A DNA stretch of 64,000 nucleotides from JBCBCP01 sp038530575 (GTDB taxonomy: Bacteria > Pseudomonadota > Alphaproteobacteria > Rhodobacterales > Rhodobacteraceae), in contig JBCBCP010000009.1 of the NCBI GenBank assembly GCA_038530575.1, positions 32,176-96,175 on the forward strand, written 5' to 3'. Position numbers and translations under genes: made by a program. Positions 24,591 through 33,215 of the stretch are shown piece after piece (the first letter of the stretch is position 1; every line of letters begins with the position of its first letter). The notes beneath the pieces are model-generated. The model made no database searches, was not told the DNA's origin, and saw nothing but the letters and a program-made list of their open reading frames with translations.

Positions 24591-27500
24591 ATGCCTCAGG
24601 TCGTCGGGTTTGTTGCAGGATTGGCCGGCGTTGGCGCCGGCGCGGCGATCGGCACAACAGCCGCCTTTGCCGCGGGCGCGGCGGCGAAGTCGTTTCTTAC
24701 GACCACCTTCCTCGGCAAGCTGCTCAGCACTGTCGCCGTCACTGCGTTGCAATATGCGCTGGCCCCGAAACCCACATCGCGCACGGCCGGCATTCGCACG
24801 TCGCGGACCCTCACGGGGGGCACCACCCCCGCCTCGTTCATTCTGGGCACGCTCATGGCAACAAGCGGCCAGCTGGTCGCGCCGCCGATGAGCCACGGCT
24901 CGATCCCCGGCCACCCGAACGCCTACCTGAATTATGTCGTCGAGTTCGGTGACATCCCGGGCCAGCAGTTGGTCTCGGTGATTATCGATGGTGAGCCGGC
25001 GTCTCTCGGAACCGTCGCCGATGCAGATTACGGCCTCCCGATCGAGGGCCGCTTTACCGACCATGCTTGGGTCAAATACTATGACGGCTCCCAAACGGCT
25101 GCCGATCCCATGCTGGTCGATAAGTACGGTACCGCCGAGGAGCGGGCATGGGGTAGTGACCGGATCGGCAGTGGAATTCCCTACGCGGTCTTCACCTTCA
25201 AGTTCAATCGTGAGGTCTTCAACGCCTTCCCCACGGTGCGCATCGAGAGCACCGGGATCCCGCTCTATGACCCCCGCAAGGACAGCACTGCCGGCGGCAT
25301 CGGCCTCCACCGCTGGGACGACAACTCGACATGGGAGCCAAGCGATAACCCGGTCGTGCAGATCTACAACATCATGCGCGGCATCGACCTAGCCGGCGGT
25401 CATATCTGGGGCGGCGAGACGGCTGCCGCGGACATGCCCCTCGATGTCTGGTGGGCGGCGATGAACAACTGCGACGTGCAGCGCCCCATCAAGCAACCGC
25501 CGGGCGCCCCGGCCGTCTCCGAAGCCCAGTATCGCAGCGCCTTCGAGGTCCAGGTCTCCGACAACCCGGCCGATGTCATTCAGGAGCTTTTAAAGGCCTG
25601 CAACGGGCAGATGGCCGAGATCGGCGGCGTCTGGAAAATCCGCGTCGGTGGGCCCGGCCTGCCGCTCTACTTCTTTGATGACGGCGACATCGTCGAGGAT
25701 GACGAAGCGCGGCGCGATCCCTTCCCCAGCCTGAGCAACGTGACCAACGCGGTGCAGGCGTCCTTCCCCAACCCGGATCAGAACTGGCAGACCGATGACG
25801 CGCCACTGCGCACCAGATCCGATCTCGAGGCCGCGGATGGCGGGCGCAGGTTGACCGCGTCTTTGAACCTGCCAGCGGTGCCCTACCCCCGCCAGGTGCA
25901 GCACCTACAGCATTCCCTGATCGAAGAGGAACGCAGGTTCGGCCGCCACTCCCTGACATTGCCGCCAGATGCCGGCGCTTTGGAGCCGCTCGATGCCGTG
26001 GGCTTCACCTCTGCAGAGCACGGATATGACACCAAGGTCTTTGAAGTCGCCACCACGGCCAGCCCCTACCTGTCCGGCAACGTGTCCCTCGGGATGCGAG
26101 AGCGTGACAGTGCCGACCAGGTGTGGACAACCGAGCTGGAGCTGCCGCAGCCTGTTGGGTCAGTCACCGCCATCCCGCCAGGAACGCTGGGCGTGCAGGA
26201 CTGGGACCTGACGGGCACCATTCTGAGGGATGACACCGGCGCGCGCAAAGGCCCCGGCCTTGTCCCCTCCTGGAGCCCGGATCAGCCCGATGCGAACGGT
26301 ATTCGCTGGGAAATCCGATACACCGGGACCACCGACATCATCATCTCAGGCTCCACCCAGGACGTCGCCCGCGGCTTCAAGCTGGTGACCGAGGGTGTCG
26401 TCCCCAACGGCTCATACGAGGGCCGTGCACGCTTCATCGCAAACCGTCCAACCCAATGGTCCGAATGGCGGGCCACGACCACAGAGGATGTCAGACCCAT
26501 GGCCCAAGACCTTGATCCGTCGCTGCAGGAACGCCTTGCCAGCGGCGGGGGCACGAACCTGCTGCTGAACGCGAATTTCGAGCAGGATACGCGCTACTGG
26601 CGCAGCGTCGGCCCAGCCCTTGCCGGCGCCGAGAGCGAGATGGCGATCGTCCCGCCCGGCGCACCCTATGCCGGCAAGACCTATCCGACGCTGGCTATCA
26701 TCCAGACCGGAACGGGCGACACCGGGTACTCGGATGCGCGCTCGGCCGCCATCGATGACACCGGAGCGGAGACGGACCTGTCGGTGGCCGCAGCACCGAA
26801 CGAGTGGTTCTATGCCTCCGCGCACCTCGCAAGCCTGAACTGCGTGGGCCGCATGATCCTGGTCTTCCGCGACAAGGACGGCGGCCTCCTTACAACTCAC
26901 ACGCTCGACACGCTGGACAATGCCGGGGGCGACCACGACAATCCAGACCTCTGGGGGCGCTATTGGGTCAAGGGCCAGGCCCCGGCAAACACAGCGTTCG
27001 CTCAGGTTATCTACCGCAAGCTTCCGACCAGCTCGGGCAGCACCAGCGCGCTTTACACGCACAAACCCCAGCTGGAGCGCACCTTCGAAAGCTCGACCGA
27101 GCCCGCACCCTGGTCGCCGCCAAGCGCGGGGCGCGTCGACGGCTCGGCCGTGTTTGATGACAGCCTCGAGAACAGGAAGATCAAGCCGGGTCCGGTGAAC
27201 GACTGGGACGGCAAGTTTGAAGGCGGCGAGCTGGTTAAATGGGACCGGGATGAGCGCAAAGGCCCGTTTGACCTCAGCGCAAGCTGGGTGCCTGAGGCTG
27301 GCAAGATCGGCCATGACATTCTGCGGATCGCTTCGACAAACCGCCCGGATACGGTGGAGATCACCGGCTCGGCTGTCATCGAGGCGTCGGTGGCGGGCGA
27401 ACTTGTAACATGGGTGCTGCGCCGCCGCTTTGACGGAGCCACGCAGAATTACACCGGCTTCGAGGTTTTGCGCAGCGGGGTCATCACTACCGTCGATGGC

Positions 27501-27671
27501 GAGGAGCCGCTGGACTTCCTTGTCCTCGATGACGCGTCCTTCGATACCACTGATCAGCAGGAATACTCGGTGCTGCTGGCGATGAACTACACCGGGAGCG
27601 AGACCGTCGAAGTGAAGAACGCAGCGATGATCATCAAACAACTCGGGGACACGCCCACCGGCTTCGCATGA
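24591..27671 (+). CDS. Tail tip attachment protein (J/TipJ-like)
   Basis: 1026 aa from ATG 24591. The N-terminus is hydrophobic (FVAGLAGVGAGAAIG..., KSFLTTTFLGKLLSTVAVTALQY), as in GTA/lambda J-type tip proteins. Residues about 270-480 contain the tail-tip phage domain (IYNIMRGIDLAGGHIWGG, ELLKACNGQMAEIGGVWKIRVGG). Later parts are fibronectin- and carbohydrate-module-like beta sheets. It forms the central tip and contacts host receptors or peptidoglycan. A longer frame from 24480 overlaps the previous gene and is rejected. Confidence 0.82.
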   Translation: MPQVVGFVAGLAGVGAGAAIGTTAAFAAGAAAKSFLTTTFLGKLLSTVAVTALQYALAPKPTSRTAGIRTSRTLTGGTTPASFILGTLMATSGQLVAPPMSHGSIPGHPNAYLNYVVEFGDIPGQQLVSVIIDGEPASLGTVADADYGLPIEGRFTDHAWVKYYDGSQTAADPMLVDKYGTAEERAWGSDRIGSGIPYAVFTFKFNREVFNAFPTVRIESTGIPLYDPRKDSTAGGIGLHRWDDNSTWEPSDNPVVQIYNIMRGIDLAGGHIWGGETAAADMPLDVWWAAMNNCDVQRPIKQPPGAPAVSEAQYRSAFEVQVSDNPADVIQELLKACNGQMAEIGGVWKIRVGGPGLPLYFFDDGDIVEDDEARRDPFPSLSNVTNAVQASFPNPDQNWQTDDAPLRTRSDLEAADGGRRLTASLNLPAVPYPRQVQHLQHSLIEEERRFGRHSLTLPPDAGALEPLDAVGFTSAEHGYDTKVFEVATTASPYLSGNVSLGMRERDSADQVWTTELELPQPVGSVTAIPPGTLGVQDWDLTGTILRDDTGARKGPGLVPSWSPDQPDANGIRWEIRYTGTTDIIISGSTQDVARGFKLVTEGVVPNGSYEGRARFIANRPTQWSEWRATTTEDVRPMAQDLDPSLQERLASGGGTNLLLNANFEQDTRYWRSVGPALAGAESEMAIVPPGAPYAGKTYPTLAIIQTGTGDTGYSDARSAAIDDTGAETDLSVAAAPNEWFYASAHLASLNCVGRMILVFRDKDGGLLTTHTLDTLDNAGGDHDNPDLWGRYWVKGQAPANTAFAQVIYRKLPTSSGSTSALYTHKPQLERTFESSTEPAPWSPPSAGRVDGSAVFDDSLENRKIKPGPVNDWDGKFEGGELVKWDRDERKGPFDLSASWVPEAGKIGHDILRIASTNRPDTVEITGSAVIEASVAGELVTWVLRRRFDGATQNYTGFEVLRSGVITTVDGEEPLDFLVLDDASFDTTDQQEYSVLLAMNYTGSETVEVKNAAMIIKQLGDTPTGFA

Positions 27672-27748
27672 GCGTTAAAGCCCCCTTGAAATGCCGTGCA
27701 AAACCCCAGCCGGCCAACCGCTGACACTGAGCCCAACAGGAGGCAAAG

Positions 27749-28021
27749 ATGACTGAACCACTCGATCGATTTGACGATCAACAGACCCTGCTGGATTCGC
27801 CCTACGAGCGGCATGTCATGCATGTGATTACCGCGGATCACGTCTTTGACGAGATCCCGCGCTGGATCGAAGCGGACATGGATGGGTCGGCAACATTGCT
27901 CGATAAGTTCGGCAATCCCCTCACCCGCAACCTGAAAAGCGGACAGACTGTATATGGCCGGATCTCCGGGGTGCGGATCGCCGGTAGCACGGCGAACATG
28001 CGCATCGTGTTGCATTACTGA
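27749..28021 (+). CDS. Small tail-region protein
   Basis: 90 aa with a perfect AGGAGG site. The end (QTVYGRISGVRIAGSTANMRIVLHY) is a compact beta segment common to small proteins between tip and fibre genes in roseophages. Function unknown. The 77-nt gap before it carries a 18-codon frame (ATG 27668) overlapping the tip gene stop; I do not count it as a gene. Confidence 0.6.
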   Translation: MTEPLDRFDDQQTLLDSPYERHVMHVITADHVFDEIPRWIEADMDGSATLLDKFGNPLTRNLKSGQTVYGRISGVRIAGSTANMRIVLHY

Positions 28022-28218
28022 TGGCGTTCTTTCTCGGCATCGGTTTCGGACGTTCCGCGCGACTGTCACAGGTCTCGCTGCGCGAACTCTATCTCAAATC
28101 CCTCGGCTTCACGGCCGACCAAATCGCAGCGGGTCGCTCCGGGTATTCCGACGGCTCGCAATTCACCGACGGCACGGGCTTCAAGCTGCCCGAGGTGCCT
28201 GATGGCTGGACACCCTAA
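28021..28218 (+). CDS. 65-aa tail-region protein
   Basis: It starts inside the stop of the previous gene (TGATG) and is followed by the fibre gene after 14 nt with AGGAGG. The product (MAFFLGIGFGRSARLSQVSLRELYLKSLGFTADQIA...) may have a short hydrophobic N-terminus and a GYSDGSQFTDGTGFKLPEVPDGW tail. It looks like a fibre-associated accessory; no family known. Confidence 0.55.
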   Translation: MAFFLGIGFGRSARLSQVSLRELYLKSLGFTADQIAAGRSGYSDGSQFTDGTGFKLPEVPDGWTP

Positions 28219-28232
28219 AGGAGGGCAATGAC

Positions 28233-29996
28233 ATGCTAGTACGACATGGCGGCGTCAATGGCGTCTGGGCTGATGGCCCTGATACCGACAAAGGTAAAAT
28301 TCGGGATGTTCTGGGCGCCATTCAGACAGACACGTTGTCACGGACAAACTCGCAGCTTCCGCTACCCCTTTTGGCAGCCGCAACGAAAGACCTAAGCGTC
28401 GACGGCGAGTTCCGCGTTCTGATCCTGGGCGACAGTAAGACGTCGAAATACACGATTTCGCCGACCGACGAGAATTTTGGCAATTTCTTATCCTACCAGT
28501 TTGCCGAACGCGAGAACACGGTGCTCGAAACGGCTGTCGCCGTTACCGGTGGGCCTGCGGGCACCTTGGGCGCCGATGTGCCGCCCGCTGACGATGCGAC
28601 TGTTGGCATCGTCGGCGAATACCATTCGCTGGGCGATGGTAGCACAATCCGTGTGCGAACAGGCGGTGTCGATCCAGTTGCTGACATGGTCAAGGTGTTC
28701 TTTGTTCAAGAGCCAGGCGCAGGATCTCTAACAGTCACGCTGACACATCAGGACGGTGCCGGATCGGGCCAGACCAGTGTCACAATTGATTGCAACGGCT
28801 CCCGCGAGTCTTCGTTCGTCGAAGTGACCCTGCCCGGACAGGTGACCGGCAGCGCAACCGGACGGCGCCTGTTGATCGACCTTACGGCGACCGGCGGCGA
28901 CGTTAAGGTATTGAGGCCAACCTTTGCCTACGACACTTTGCAAACGGGCATGAAGCTGACCCCCAACCGCTGGGGCGGAAGAGGCGGCTACACGTTCCCA
29001 GGCGCAACGGAATTTGAGGCGAACAAGTCCGTAATCGGCAAGCATATCTTGGATATGAACCCGCATCTGATCATCGTCGAATTTGCCGACCCCATTACGT
29101 CTGGTCATGAATACATCAATTCTCTTCTGGCCTACCTCGCTGAGAATAACTTTTTGAACGACATTGTTCTGGTCGGATCGGATCAGGTCTATGAGGCGGG
29201 GGTGACTGACGACCTCGCGGCTGGTGCGATCTTGATCGATGGTGAGCTTGTCCCGCCGTACTTGGTTCATGCGGAATTTTTGCAGGAAAAGTCTAACCAA
29301 TACCCGAATGTTCAAACTTTCCTGCTGAGCAAAGTCGTACCCAGCCAAGCTTACAGTCTGGCTGCGGGCTTCACCGTTGACGACGATCACGTTCACCCGC
29401 AGCCCGCGGGCAATATGGCGCTCGCATCGGCAATCGCTCATGCGATCCCGCTGTCCAGCCTTATGCGCGGTTGGCAGTATCTGCGGCAAATGATTGTACG
29501 CGATATTAGGCTCCCCGGAAGCGTGGGGGCAGACCCTGATGACCCCGAGGTTAGCGCACGGATCGAGAGCGAAGCCGCCGGGGACGTGCGCGTGTCCTGG
29601 AAACGAAACTGGATCTTCGCAAATTGGTTTAACGGCGTGGAAGAGGTGGTCACAACGATCAGCCGCTTTGGTGTTGCAACCAAGGAGTTGCGATTTTTCG
29701 GCTCAAACAGTCGGATCACGTCGCTGGCCAACGGGCAGATTGACATCAACGGCGCGCGCCTGCTCAACGTCGGATCACCTGCTGCGTCTGGCGACGCCGT
29801 GCCGCTTTCATTCATCGTGAGGGAGGCGACGGCCGCCGATATCGCGAGCGCGACCGCAGCCGTCAACACCGCGGGTAAGGTGCAGGGCGGGTTCGCCTGG
29901 GACACGACAAACCTGCGCATGATGCGCGCCAACGGTCCCGGCACTAATGCGAGCTGGGTGGCCTTTGATGGCAGCGTGACCGTGACGCCGACCTAA
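28233..29996 (+). CDS. Tail fibre with SGNH/GDSL hydrolase domain
   Basis: 587 aa. A fibre-type N-terminus (MLVRHGGVNGVWADG) leads into an SGNH hydrolase: block I ILGDS gives Ser68, and the block V motif DHVHP gives Asp385 and His388. About 130 beta-rich residues between them (130-230) look like an inserted carbohydrate-binding jelly roll. The C-terminal 180 residues hold a fibre tail ending in WDTTNLRMMRANGPGTNASW, similar to other trimeric fibre ends. It probably de-esterifies or deacetylates surface polysaccharide during adsorption. Specificity cannot be read. Confidence 0.72.
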   Translation: MLVRHGGVNGVWADGPDTDKGKIRDVLGAIQTDTLSRTNSQLPLPLLAAATKDLSVDGEFRVLILGDSKTSKYTISPTDENFGNFLSYQFAERENTVLETAVAVTGGPAGTLGADVPPADDATVGIVGEYHSLGDGSTIRVRTGGVDPVADMVKVFFVQEPGAGSLTVTLTHQDGAGSGQTSVTIDCNGSRESSFVEVTLPGQVTGSATGRRLLIDLTATGGDVKVLRPTFAYDTLQTGMKLTPNRWGGRGGYTFPGATEFEANKSVIGKHILDMNPHLIIVEFADPITSGHEYINSLLAYLAENNFLNDIVLVGSDQVYEAGVTDDLAAGAILIDGELVPPYLVHAEFLQEKSNQYPNVQTFLLSKVVPSQAYSLAAGFTVDDDHVHPQPAGNMALASAIAHAIPLSSLMRGWQYLRQMIVRDIRLPGSVGADPDDPEVSARIESEAAGDVRVSWKRNWIFANWFNGVEEVVTTISRFGVATKELRFFGSNSRITSLANGQIDINGARLLNVGSPAASGDAVPLSFIVREATAADIASATAAVNTAGKVQGGFAWDTTNLRMMRANGPGTNASWVAFDGSVTVTPT

Positions 29997-30021
29997 CACT
30001 GAGACGCAAGTACGGCCCGGC

Positions 30022-30147
30022 GAGCCTGGCGTAGCCAGGCTCGAAGGCGAAGGTCCAGGTGGGCGGCAACCCACCTGAAACGGGGCTACGTTGACCCCCC
30101 GCCGACCCCATAGAGCTCAAGGTCGCCTCCGGCCCCCAGAGGGGCCG
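30022..30147 (+). repeat. Three closely spaced hairpins between fibre and methylase genes
   Basis: GAGCCTGGC/GCCAGGCTC (30022-30042, 3-nt loop), CAGGTGGG/CCCACCTG (30056-30077) and CGGCCCC/GGGGCCG (30130-30147) are all perfect stems. None has a T run, so they are not classical terminators. The 175-nt gene gap here (29997-30171) otherwise holds no gene. They could protect the fibre mRNA end, or regulate the methylase gene as Mu does with mom. Confidence 0.5.
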
Positions 30148-30171
30148 CACGACCATGCTGGAATTGGTTTA

Positions 30172-30984
30172 ATGACGGATGAACGCCAAGAGGCTCACAA
30201 CGCCAAACCCGTGGCGCCATGGTTGGGCGGTAAACGCAACCTTGCCAAGCGGATCACTCAGATCATCGAAAATACCCCCCACACGCTTTATGCCGAGCCT
30301 TTCGTGGGCATGGGCGGCGTGTTTCTCCGCCGCAAGACGCGTCCCAAAGCCGAGGTGATCAACGATCTCGGCCGAGACGTGGCCAACCTCTTTAGGATCT
30401 TGCAACGACATTACCCGCAGTTCCTCGACACGCTGAAATTCCAGCTGACTACCAGGACCGAATTCGAGCGGCTCAGCAAGACGCCAGCCGACACGCTCAC
30501 TGACCTCGAACGGGCAGCCCGGTTTCTCTATCTTCAGCGCACGAGCTTTGGCGGGAAGGTGTCTGGACGGACGTTCGGGGTATCGCCAGATCGGCCTGCG
30601 CGCTTCAATCTCACCGCTTTGGAGCCGATGCTTGAAGACCTGCATACGCGTCTCTCCGGCGTCACGATCGAGTGCCTGCCCTACGATGCCTTTCTGGAGC
30701 GATATGACCGCGACGGCGCGCTCTTCTATCTTGACCCGCCCTACTGGGGCCATGAGGGCGACTACGGTCCCGACATGTTCGGGCGGGAGGAATTCGTACG
30801 GATGGCCGAACAGCTGGCCGGTCTGAAGGGGCGGTTTCTGTTGTCGCTGAACGACCGGCCCGAGGTGCGGGAGGTGTTTGGTCGCTTTGAAGTGCTCGAG
30901 CTGCAGACCACTTACACAGCCGCGAGGGCGAAATCGAAGACGGCGGCAGAGTTATTAATCGGAAACACATTTATGTGCGCGTAG
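30172..30984 (+). CDS. DNA adenine N6-methyltransferase (D12/Dam class)
   Basis: 270 aa from ATG 30172. Motif I PWLGGKRNLAKRI (FxGxK-type SAM site, near residue 15), the conserved AEPFVGMGGVFLR (about residues 42-54), and the catalytic DPPYWG motif IV (about residue 190) show a Dam/D12-class N6-adenine methylase; target GATC or similar is expected. Phages use such enzymes to shield their DNA from host restriction. Its position at the right end parallels Mu mom. No partner nuclease is seen, so it is an orphan methylase. Confidence 0.85.
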   Translation: MTDERQEAHNAKPVAPWLGGKRNLAKRITQIIENTPHTLYAEPFVGMGGVFLRRKTRPKAEVINDLGRDVANLFRILQRHYPQFLDTLKFQLTTRTEFERLSKTPADTLTDLERAARFLYLQRTSFGGKVSGRTFGVSPDRPARFNLTALEPMLEDLHTRLSGVTIECLPYDAFLERYDRDGALFYLDPPYWGHEGDYGPDMFGREEFVRMAEQLAGLKGRFLLSLNDRPEVREVFGRFEVLELQTTYTAARAKSKTAAELLIGNTFMCA

Positions 30985-31188
30985 GCATTGTGGAACTATT
31001 GGATACTACCCATTTGAGCAGTCGGAACGGTCGGGTGAGCTGATAATCAGAGAAGCTTCCGGTCGAGGCATCCGGGCTGTGCGAGACGCCCGCCGTAAGT
31101 TCGAGCATGTCGAAGCCGAAGGGTCTAGCCATGTTTCAAAATGATCGAGCCGGAGAGGCACGAGGCTTCATATCATGGAGCCTGACCA
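30985..31188. other. Gene-free stretch; probable right end of prophage lies in or near here
   Basis: About 200 nt without a convincing gene after the last clear phage gene. Mu-like right ends carry several transposase-binding repeats and finish in CA next to a 5-bp target duplication. I could not identify these with certainty, because the left end lies outside the window. The boundary is placed between 30985 and 31357 only by gene content. Confidence 0.4.
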
Positions 31189-31296
31189 GTGCCCGATCTG
31201 GAAACGGTCAAAACTGTCGCTGAGATTTCAGCGGCGGTTGCGACGGTTGGCGGTGTCGCCATTCTTTGGTGGCAGTTCAAGAACCGCGACAAGTGA
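31189..31296 (+). CDS. 35-aa membrane peptide
   Basis: GTG 31189 follows GGAG with 8-nt spacing. The product (VPDLETVKTVAEISAAVAT... then VAILWWQFKNRDK) is a single hydrophobic helix with a charged end, like small membrane peptides. A strong terminator begins 7 nt after the stop, which supports a real transcription unit. Whether it is phage or host cannot be said. Confidence 0.45.
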   Translation: MPDLETVKTVAEISAAVATVGGVAILWWQFKNRDK

Positions 31297-31302
31297 TGGA
31301 GA

Positions 31303-31325
31303 GGGCCCGTGCTGCGGGCCCTTTT
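31303..31325 (+). terminator. Rho-independent terminator
   Basis: GGGCCCG (31303-31309) pairs with CGGGCCC (31315-31321) around a 5-nt loop and is followed by TTTT. It ends the small membrane-peptide unit and separates prophage-side from YbaK-side transcription. Confidence 0.8.
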
Positions 31326-31356
31326 CACTTTGTGAAGACCGTGGTTTTCTTCGTCC

Positions 31357-31824
31357 ATGAGCAAGAGCCTGAAGCGTGTCAGAGCCGCCTTAGATGCGGC
31401 TGACCTAGAGACCCCCATCGTTGAAACTCCGCTGTCCAGAACAGCGCAGGCCGCTGCTGTAGCGCTGGGCTGTGAGGTTGATCAGATCGCCAAGTCGATC
31501 ATCTTTGCCGGCGCCAGCAGCGGTGAAGCTGTCTTGTTCATTACCGCTGGTGCCAACCAGGTTGATGCAGCGCTTGCAGCCGAGCTTGCGGGCGAGGAGC
31601 TCGGGAAGGCAGACGCGGCGCTCATCCGCGCGCAGACGGGCTTTGCGATCGGGGGAGTTTCGCCGATTGGCCACCTTTCGCCGCCACGCGCGTTCTTCGA
31701 TCCCCGGTTGCTGGAATTCGATGAAGTATGGGCAGCCGCGGGAACACCGCACCATGTGTTCAGCGCGGCGCCAAGGGCGCTTCTGAAGGCCTCTAAAGCA
31801 CAGCTAGCGCAGTTCGTCAGATAG
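31357..31824 (+). CDS. YbaK/EbsC-type aminoacyl-tRNA deacylase
   Basis: 155 aa. The family pattern is clear: a start like MSKSLKRVRAALDA, then AALGCEVDQIAKSIIFAG and LFITAGANQVDAALAAELAG, and the C-terminal GGVSPIGHLSP...VFFDPRLLEFDEVWAAAGTPHHVF-type end. YbaK proteins hydrolyse mischarged tRNA (for example Cys-tRNAPro) in the cytoplasm. The lysine in QIAKSI is the conserved catalytic residue. It is the first gene right of the terminator and may be host. Confidence 0.85.
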   Translation: MSKSLKRVRAALDAADLETPIVETPLSRTAQAAAVALGCEVDQIAKSIIFAGASSGEAVLFITAGANQVDAALAAELAGEELGKADAALIRAQTGFAIGGVSPIGHLSPPRAFFDPRLLEFDEVWAAAGTPHHVFSAAPRALLKASKAQLAQFVR

Positions 31825-31878
31825 GTCTTCAAAGGGCGTTTAACGGCCCATTAACCGCTCTCTGTACAAACTGCGCAC

Positions 31879-32049
31879 ATGCGATATTGGTCCTTCAGCA
31901 TCGACCCCGATTATTGGCACCCAGAAGAGAGGATCGGCGTGGTGAAAGCTGCGTCGGTCGAAGAGGCGCTGGCCATGATCCCAGCGCAAGGCGTAACGGT
32001 CTATGAGCTGCCCGCGGATTATGTACCTGCAAATTTGGACGCCAGCTGA
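31879..32049 (+). CDS. 56-aa hypothetical protein
   Basis: A short frame from ATG 31879 reading MRYWSFSIDPDYWHPEERIGVVKAAS..., ending VPANLDAS. The sequence is natural in composition (aromatic start, one amphipathic helix VEEALAMI, a beta strand VTVYELP), so it is probably a real small gene. Its product is unknown. It lies between YbaK and the ATPase cassette, about 95 nt upstream of the latter, and could be the first gene of that unit. Confidence 0.5.
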   Translation: MRYWSFSIDPDYWHPEERIGVVKAASVEEALAMIPAQGVTVYELPADYVPANLDAS

Positions 32050-32144
32050 GCAGTACGCTAGCTGGCGGACGCCGCTCGGAAAATTGGTCTGGACACTCCG
32101 CCAACGATACCAGAGGTTGCAAAGCCGGACAGAGCGAGACGGCG

Positions 32145-33215
32145 ATGAAACGTGTTGGCAGAGCAGAACTTAGGAAGCAAGCGGACCGCAGGCTACGCGT
32201 TTGGCAAAAGCGGCTTCGCAGACGCTCACAAGCCCGACGGCAGAACGGCCAAAATGTCGTTTTGGTACCTCCTTCGAATATGAGTTTCTCCTCAAATGGC
32301 GCGGAGACCATTCAGTTCTTTCAGCGGTTCAAAGACCAAGTGTTTCGGCAAAAGAAGCAGAAGGACCAAGCCCGTGCGTCACTGAACTGGTTTTCCGTCG
32401 ATTTTCGAGGCGTTCACAAGATGTCGGTTCCTGTAGCGGTTGTGTTGGCTGCTGAAATGCACCGATGGAGGCTAAACAGCGGCGCGCCCCTGCGAGCTGA
32501 CAAACCTAGCCGATGGCAGCCCCACATACGCGGAATGTTGGATAATCTTGGCGTATTTAGCCTGCTTGATATTCAGCTGAGGGAACACTACGCGCCACAG
32601 TCTGAGCTTACACTTCTCACCCTTAAATCAGGGGAAAAACGAGACGGAGCGGCCGTTGCAGAGCTCCAGACGTGGATCAGGTCGATGGGCTATGCTTTCG
32701 AAGCCAAGAAGTCTCTTTTTGGAGCGCTCGATGAGGCCATGATGAATTGTTTGGACCATGGGTATATAAACATCGATGGTCACGAACCTAGGTATCCTTA
32801 CGCCGGGCATCGTTGGTGGGCAACGAGCTGTATAGATCTTCGTAATGGTTCGTTAAGGTTTTTTGTGTACGATCAAGGCATCGGGATACCGGCCTGCATT
32901 CCAACCAATGATGATTTTTGGGGTCGAATCAAAGCTCGTTTTCCAAGCCTCGAAAGCGATGCTGCGCGGATCGAGGCAGCCTTCGAAGTTGGCAGAACCC
33001 GGACAGGTCAAGGCGAGCGAGGAAAGGGCCTGAACAAGATGTGGGAAGCAATCAAGCTGGCCAACGCAGGATATATCCGGGTGCTCAGTGGTAAAGGCGA
33101 CGTTACGCTGACGCCCACTGGCGTGTTGAAAAAAATCGAACACAGCGCACATATTGGTGGTACGCTTGTTGAATGGAGCATCCCAGTTGAAGCACTTCAA
33201 AGCAATGACAGCTGA
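32145..33215 (+). CDS. STAS-like / GHKL ATPase fusion
   Basis: 356 aa. A basic N-terminal tail (1-45) precedes a STAS-like domain (about 55-150: LNWFSVDFRGVHKMSVPVAVVLAAEMHRW). A GHKL-fold ATPase then follows at about 190-350, with N box ALDEAMMNCLDHGY (Glu197, Asn201), G1 box YDQGIGIP (Asp243), G2 GQGERGKGL and G3 HIGGT. There is no dimerisation His region, so it is not a sensor kinase; it resembles anti-sigma/MutL-type or partner-switching ATPases. It is followed immediately by a STAS-like gene. Base composition is less G+C-rich than neighbours, suggesting transfer. The function is unknown. Confidence 0.72.
   Translation: MKRVGRAELRKQADRRLRVWQKRLRRRSQARRQNGQNVVLVPPSNMSFSSNGAETIQFFQRFKDQVFRQKKQKDQARASLNWFSVDFRGVHKMSVPVAVVLAAEMHRWRLNSGAPLRADKPSRWQPHIRGMLDNLGVFSLLDIQLREHYAPQSELTLLTLKSGEKRDGAAVAELQTWIRSMGYAFEAKKSLFGALDEAMMNCLDHGYINIDGHEPRYPYAGHRWWATSCIDLRNGSLRFFVYDQGIGIPACIPTNDDFWGRIKARFPSLESDAARIEAAFEVGRTRTGQGERGKGLNKMWEAIKLANAGYIRVLSGKGDVTLTPTGVLKKIEHSAHIGGTLVEWSIPVEALQSNDS

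Noticed and set aside
27668..27724. 18-codon frame overlapping the tip gene stop
   Set aside because: Too short and without its own Shine-Dalgarno; kept only as a remark.
30985..31356. Exact right end (attR) of the prophage
   Set aside because: No unambiguous CA terminus with target duplication could be read without the left end.
31895..32311. 138-aa minus-strand frame
   Set aside because: Shadow of the 56-aa gene and the ATPase start; Pro/Arg-rich and unnatural.
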